From positions 1 through 64,000 of the forward strand of contig CAVOVI010000011.1 of assembly GCA_963699825.1 (NCBI GenBank): 64,000 nt of DNA, read 5' to 3'. The notes beneath the pieces were generated by a model. It made no database searches. It was not told the origin of the DNA and worked only from the letters and a program-made list of their open reading frames with translations. Shown piece by piece: positions 63,191 through 64,000 of the stretch (its first letter is position 1; every line of letters begins with the position of its first letter). The translations under genes and the position numbers were made by a program. This stretch comes from SPDF01 sp963699825. Lineage in GTDB: Bacteria > Gemmatimonadota > Gemmatimonadetes > Gemmatimonadales > GWC2-71-9.

Positions 63191-63222
63191 CGCCTCCCCG
63201 CCTCCCCGCCTCCCCGCCTCCC
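63191..63222. repeat. tandem repeat, four copies of CGCCTCCC
   Basis: Four exact 8-bp units, followed by related GCTTCCCCGCTGCCCCGCCC. A low-complexity C-rich tract between the REP pair and the pyruvate kinase gene; likely a site of length variation. Confidence 0.85.
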
Positions 63223-63299
63223 GCTTCCCCGCTGCCCCGCCCCTGTTAGAATCCAGCATCTGTCGCACGTGCCACTCCCGCCCAACCCCGAGCCGCTTC

Positions 63300-64000
63300 T
63301 TGCCGATTTCGCGCATCCGCCGGACCAAGATCGTCGCCACCCTCGGCCCAGCCTGGTGCCATCCCGATCGGATGATCCAGTTGCTCGACGCCGGGGTCAA
63401 CGTGGTCCGGGTCAACGCCTCGCACGGGACCCCCGAATTGCGGCGGAGGTGGATCCGTGACCTGCAGCGTGTCCGGGAGGGTCGGAAGGACCCGATCGCC
63501 ATCCTCGTGGACCTCCACGGCCCGCGAATCCGGGTCGGCCAGCTCCCGGAGCCCCGCGAGCTCACTTTGGGCCAGAGGGTGACCTTCGCCCCCGAGGAGG
63601 GGGCGCAGGGTGACGAGATCCCCACCACCTACGCCCGGCTCGCGTCGGACGTGCACCCGGGGTCGAAGATCCTCCTCGATGACGGGCTCCTGTCCGTCGA
63701 GGTCACCGCGGTTCGCGGCGACCGGGTCGACGGCGTCGTGCGGTACGGCGGACTCCTTCGGGCCAACAAGGGGATGAATCTCCCCGGGGTGGACGTCAGC
63801 GCGCCCGCCGTCACGGACAAGGACCGGGAGGAAGTAGCTCAGGCGGTCGAGCTCGGAGTCGACTATATCGGGGTCTCCTTCGTCCGACGCGCCAGCGACC
63901 TGACCCAGCTCCGTGACATGATCCCGAAGCGGGTCCAGCTCGTGGCCAAGATCGAGAAGGACACGGCGCTCCTCCACCTGGAGTCGATCCTCGATGCCAC
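63300..64000 (+). CDS. pyk: pyruvate kinase, N-terminal part (runs off the right edge)
   Basis: About 233 residues of pyruvate kinase, continuing past the window. Visible are RRTKIVATLGPAW at the N-terminus, AGVNVVRVNASHGTP (substrate/K+-site), ILVDLHGPRIRVGQL, the B-domain, then VTDKDREEVAQAVELGVDYI, GVSFVRRASDL and LVAKIEKD with the catalytic Lys region. It transfers phosphate from phosphoenolpyruvate to ADP in glycolysis. No ATG stands near the conserved start. TTG 63300 (LPISRIRRTKIV) is the best candidate, with no obvious ribosome site in the C-rich upstream tract. Confidence 0.88.
   Translation, partial: MPISRIRRTKIVATLGPAWCHPDRMIQLLDAGVNVVRVNASHGTPELRRRWIRDLQRVREGRKDPIAILVDLHGPRIRVGQLPEPRELTLGQRVTFAPEEGAQGDEIPTTYARLASDVHPGSKILLDDGLLSVEVTAVRGDRVDGVVRYGGLLRANKGMNLPGVDVSAPAVTDKDREEVAQAVELGVDYIGVSFVRRASDLTQLRDMIPKRVQLVAKIEKDTALLHLESILDA

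Overview
The window is best read as two unrelated genomic segments joined by an assembly error. Bases 1 to about 9,640 have moderately high GC and carry a tungsten aldehyde:ferredoxin oxidoreductase operon, a K+ channel, an rRNA methyltransferase, an MFS permease and the C-terminal half of a class III aminotransferase. This gene content fits an anaerobic Desulfobacterota-like bacterium, which is an inference from gene content only. From about 9,640 to the right end the DNA is more GC-rich. It carries class II ribonucleotide reductase, GWxTD and FHA/PP2C proteins, several large Ser/Thr kinases with TPR or sensor tails, an ECF sigma factor beside a kinase, and many small secreted proteins. That set fits a Gemmatimonadota-like bacterium (inference). 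The seam runs through one open frame in which an ABC exporter ends right after its LSGGQ signature and an aminotransferase begins.

The second segment runs as follows. At 11-24 kb are a lipoprotein, gamma-glutamyltransferase, a cell-wall recycling operon (murQ-anmK-nagZ plus a sodium symporter), a PP2C phosphatase with an FHA/pseudo-protease partner, and a murein amidase. At 24-31 kb are a GWxTD protein, a zinc-ribbon/PEGA/TonB-like kinase, a gamma-carbonic anhydrase and ribonucleotide reductase, closed by a clear intrinsic terminator. At 31.6-36.8 kb lies an AT-richer accessory island with four genes: a nuclease-like/DUF2075 helicase, an AIPR protein with an Mrr-like nuclease head, an HNH endonuclease and a HIT protein. 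It ends against an orphaned 3' piece of a kinase gene. At 37-49 kb are two more kinases, a MazE/MazF locus with a perfect operator palindrome, an isochorismatase, a thermonuclease and several secreted proteins. At 49-57 kb are an acetyltransferase, SGNH and TPR proteins, and a compact ion-homeostasis operon (cupin, K+ channel, Na+/H+ antiporter, TrkA-type channel). At 57-64 kb are aldo/keto reductase, ispG with thiol-redox genes, an AT-rich stretch with several DnaA-box-like sites, and the start of pyruvate kinase.

Two sequence-level themes cut across the window. First, about thirty conserved genes or gene parts are broken by single extra bases, on both sides of the seam and concentrated in the most conserved motifs. 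I treat these as consensus errors, not biology. Second, the Gemmatimonadota-like part carries several families of intergenic inverted repeats, including an unusual roughly 100-140 bp long-hairpin family.

The most promising biology is the four-gene island, the paralogous pair of small unknown proteins, the long-hairpin repeats, the doubly inactivated FHA-protease, and the DnaA-box cluster. No tRNA, rRNA, CRISPR array, transposase or integrase was recognised.
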